A stretch of 36,591 nt of DNA from Candidatus Altimarinota bacterium. Its GTDB lineage: Bacteria > Cyanobacteriota > Cyanobacteriia > Cyanobacteriales > Microcystaceae. Below are positions 36,418 through 36,591 of this stretch, piece after piece. The first letter of the stretch is position 1. Every line of letters starts with the position of its first letter. Made by a program: the position numbers and the translations under genes. A model generated the notes under the pieces. It saw only the letters and a program-made list of their open reading frames with translations. It was not told the DNA's origin and searched no databases. The stretch covers positions 1 through 36,591 of the forward strand of contig JAAUUT010000050.1 in NCBI GenBank assembly GCA_012031035.1. The letters are read 5' to 3'.

Positions 36418-36469
36418 GTAGGGACAAACGGTCGTACTCCCTTCGGGAGGGCTACGCCAACGCCCTTAC
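36418..36469. repeat. GTAGGG...CCCTTAC repeat with nested CTCCCTTCGGGAGG hairpin
   Basis: Outer arms GTAGGG and CCCTTAC enclose a second hairpin, CTCCCTTCGGGAGG, and GCTACGCCAACG, both common short cyanobacterial repeats. Another nested case in this window is inside the glycosyltransferase gene (10371-10441). Confidence 0.65.
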
Positions 36470-36483
36470 AGAATTCGGAAGTC

Positions 36484-36511
36484 GTAGAGACGCGAAATTT
36501 CGCGTCTCTAC
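36484..36511. repeat. GTAGAGACGCGA palindromic repeat, perfect copy
   Basis: 28-bp perfect palindrome, GTAGAGACGCGAAA followed by TTTCGCGTCTCTAC. The cleanest member of the family also seen at 1016, 9601, 10371 and 24962. It lies upstream of UPF0182, 14 bases after another repeat. Confidence 0.85.
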
Positions 36512-36591
36512 AAGATTCCTCCTTGTCTTCCTATTCTCTACTCCCTATTCCCTTGTCCGAAATAACTTGCAGGGTTTGCAAACTCTCATCC

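Noticed and set aside
1..36591. tRNA or rRNA genes
   Set aside because: I saw no convincing cloverleaf with a GTTCGANTC-type arm and no rRNA text on either strand by eye; a dedicated scan could still find one.

Overview
The window is a 36.6 kb piece of a cyanobacterial chromosome. The evidence is the very frequent octamer GCGATCGC (HIP1), the moderate-to-low GC, and cyanobacterial gene types: DevBCA exporter, HmpF-like coiled coil, UPF0182, DUF2079, TM-linked Ser/Thr kinases, IS607/TnpB and many small palindromic repeats. The species cannot be fixed from this; a unicellular or colonial chroococcalean/pleurocapsalean type is only a guess. At least eight single-base indels, nearly all in short homopolymers, break genes that should be intact (recF, a kinase, devB-like, clpB twice, tnpB, UPF0182 twice). 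This pattern looks more like residual sequencing error than biology, so I give the reconstructed coding spans.

Layout. 1-3.4 kb: recF 3' part, a glycine-zipper secreted protein, an RTX-type C-terminal gene remnant, a b561-like cytochrome with a 45-aa membrane protein, and a NUDIX hydrolase. 3.5-7.2 kb: two tandem paralogous membrane Ser/Thr kinases. 7.4-8.6 kb: an overlapping three-gene operon (acidic protein, YjbQ, RidA). 8.6-9.03 kb: a transposase-less IS200/IS605-like element with a possible omega-RNA. 9-10.9 kb: a membrane protein and a GT-B glycosyltransferase carrying an in-frame palindromic repeat.

11.1-19.8 kb is the most interesting part. A FeeM/LuxI-fold N-acyltransferase, a vanillyl-alcohol-oxidase-type flavoprotein, a DevB-like adapter fused to an HmpF-like coiled coil, DevC, DevA, a SAM methyltransferase and a saccharopine-dehydrogenase-like reductase all lie on the + strand. 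I infer an N-acyl amino acid (possibly N-acyl-tyrosine) synthesis, tailoring and export locus.

19.9-22 kb: a MarR regulator divergent from an EamA transporter and azoreductase, with repeated TTGCAACTA boxes between them. 22.3-30.4 kb: clpB, an FkbM-like methyltransferase, a GNAT acetyltransferase, two tandem DUF2079 membrane proteins and a small secreted protein. 30.4-32.0 kb: a decayed IS607-type element (truncated recombinase, frameshifted tnpB, 55-aa ORF). 32.1-36.4 kb: nrdB and UPF0182. Small palindromic repeats are scattered between, and in one case inside, the genes.
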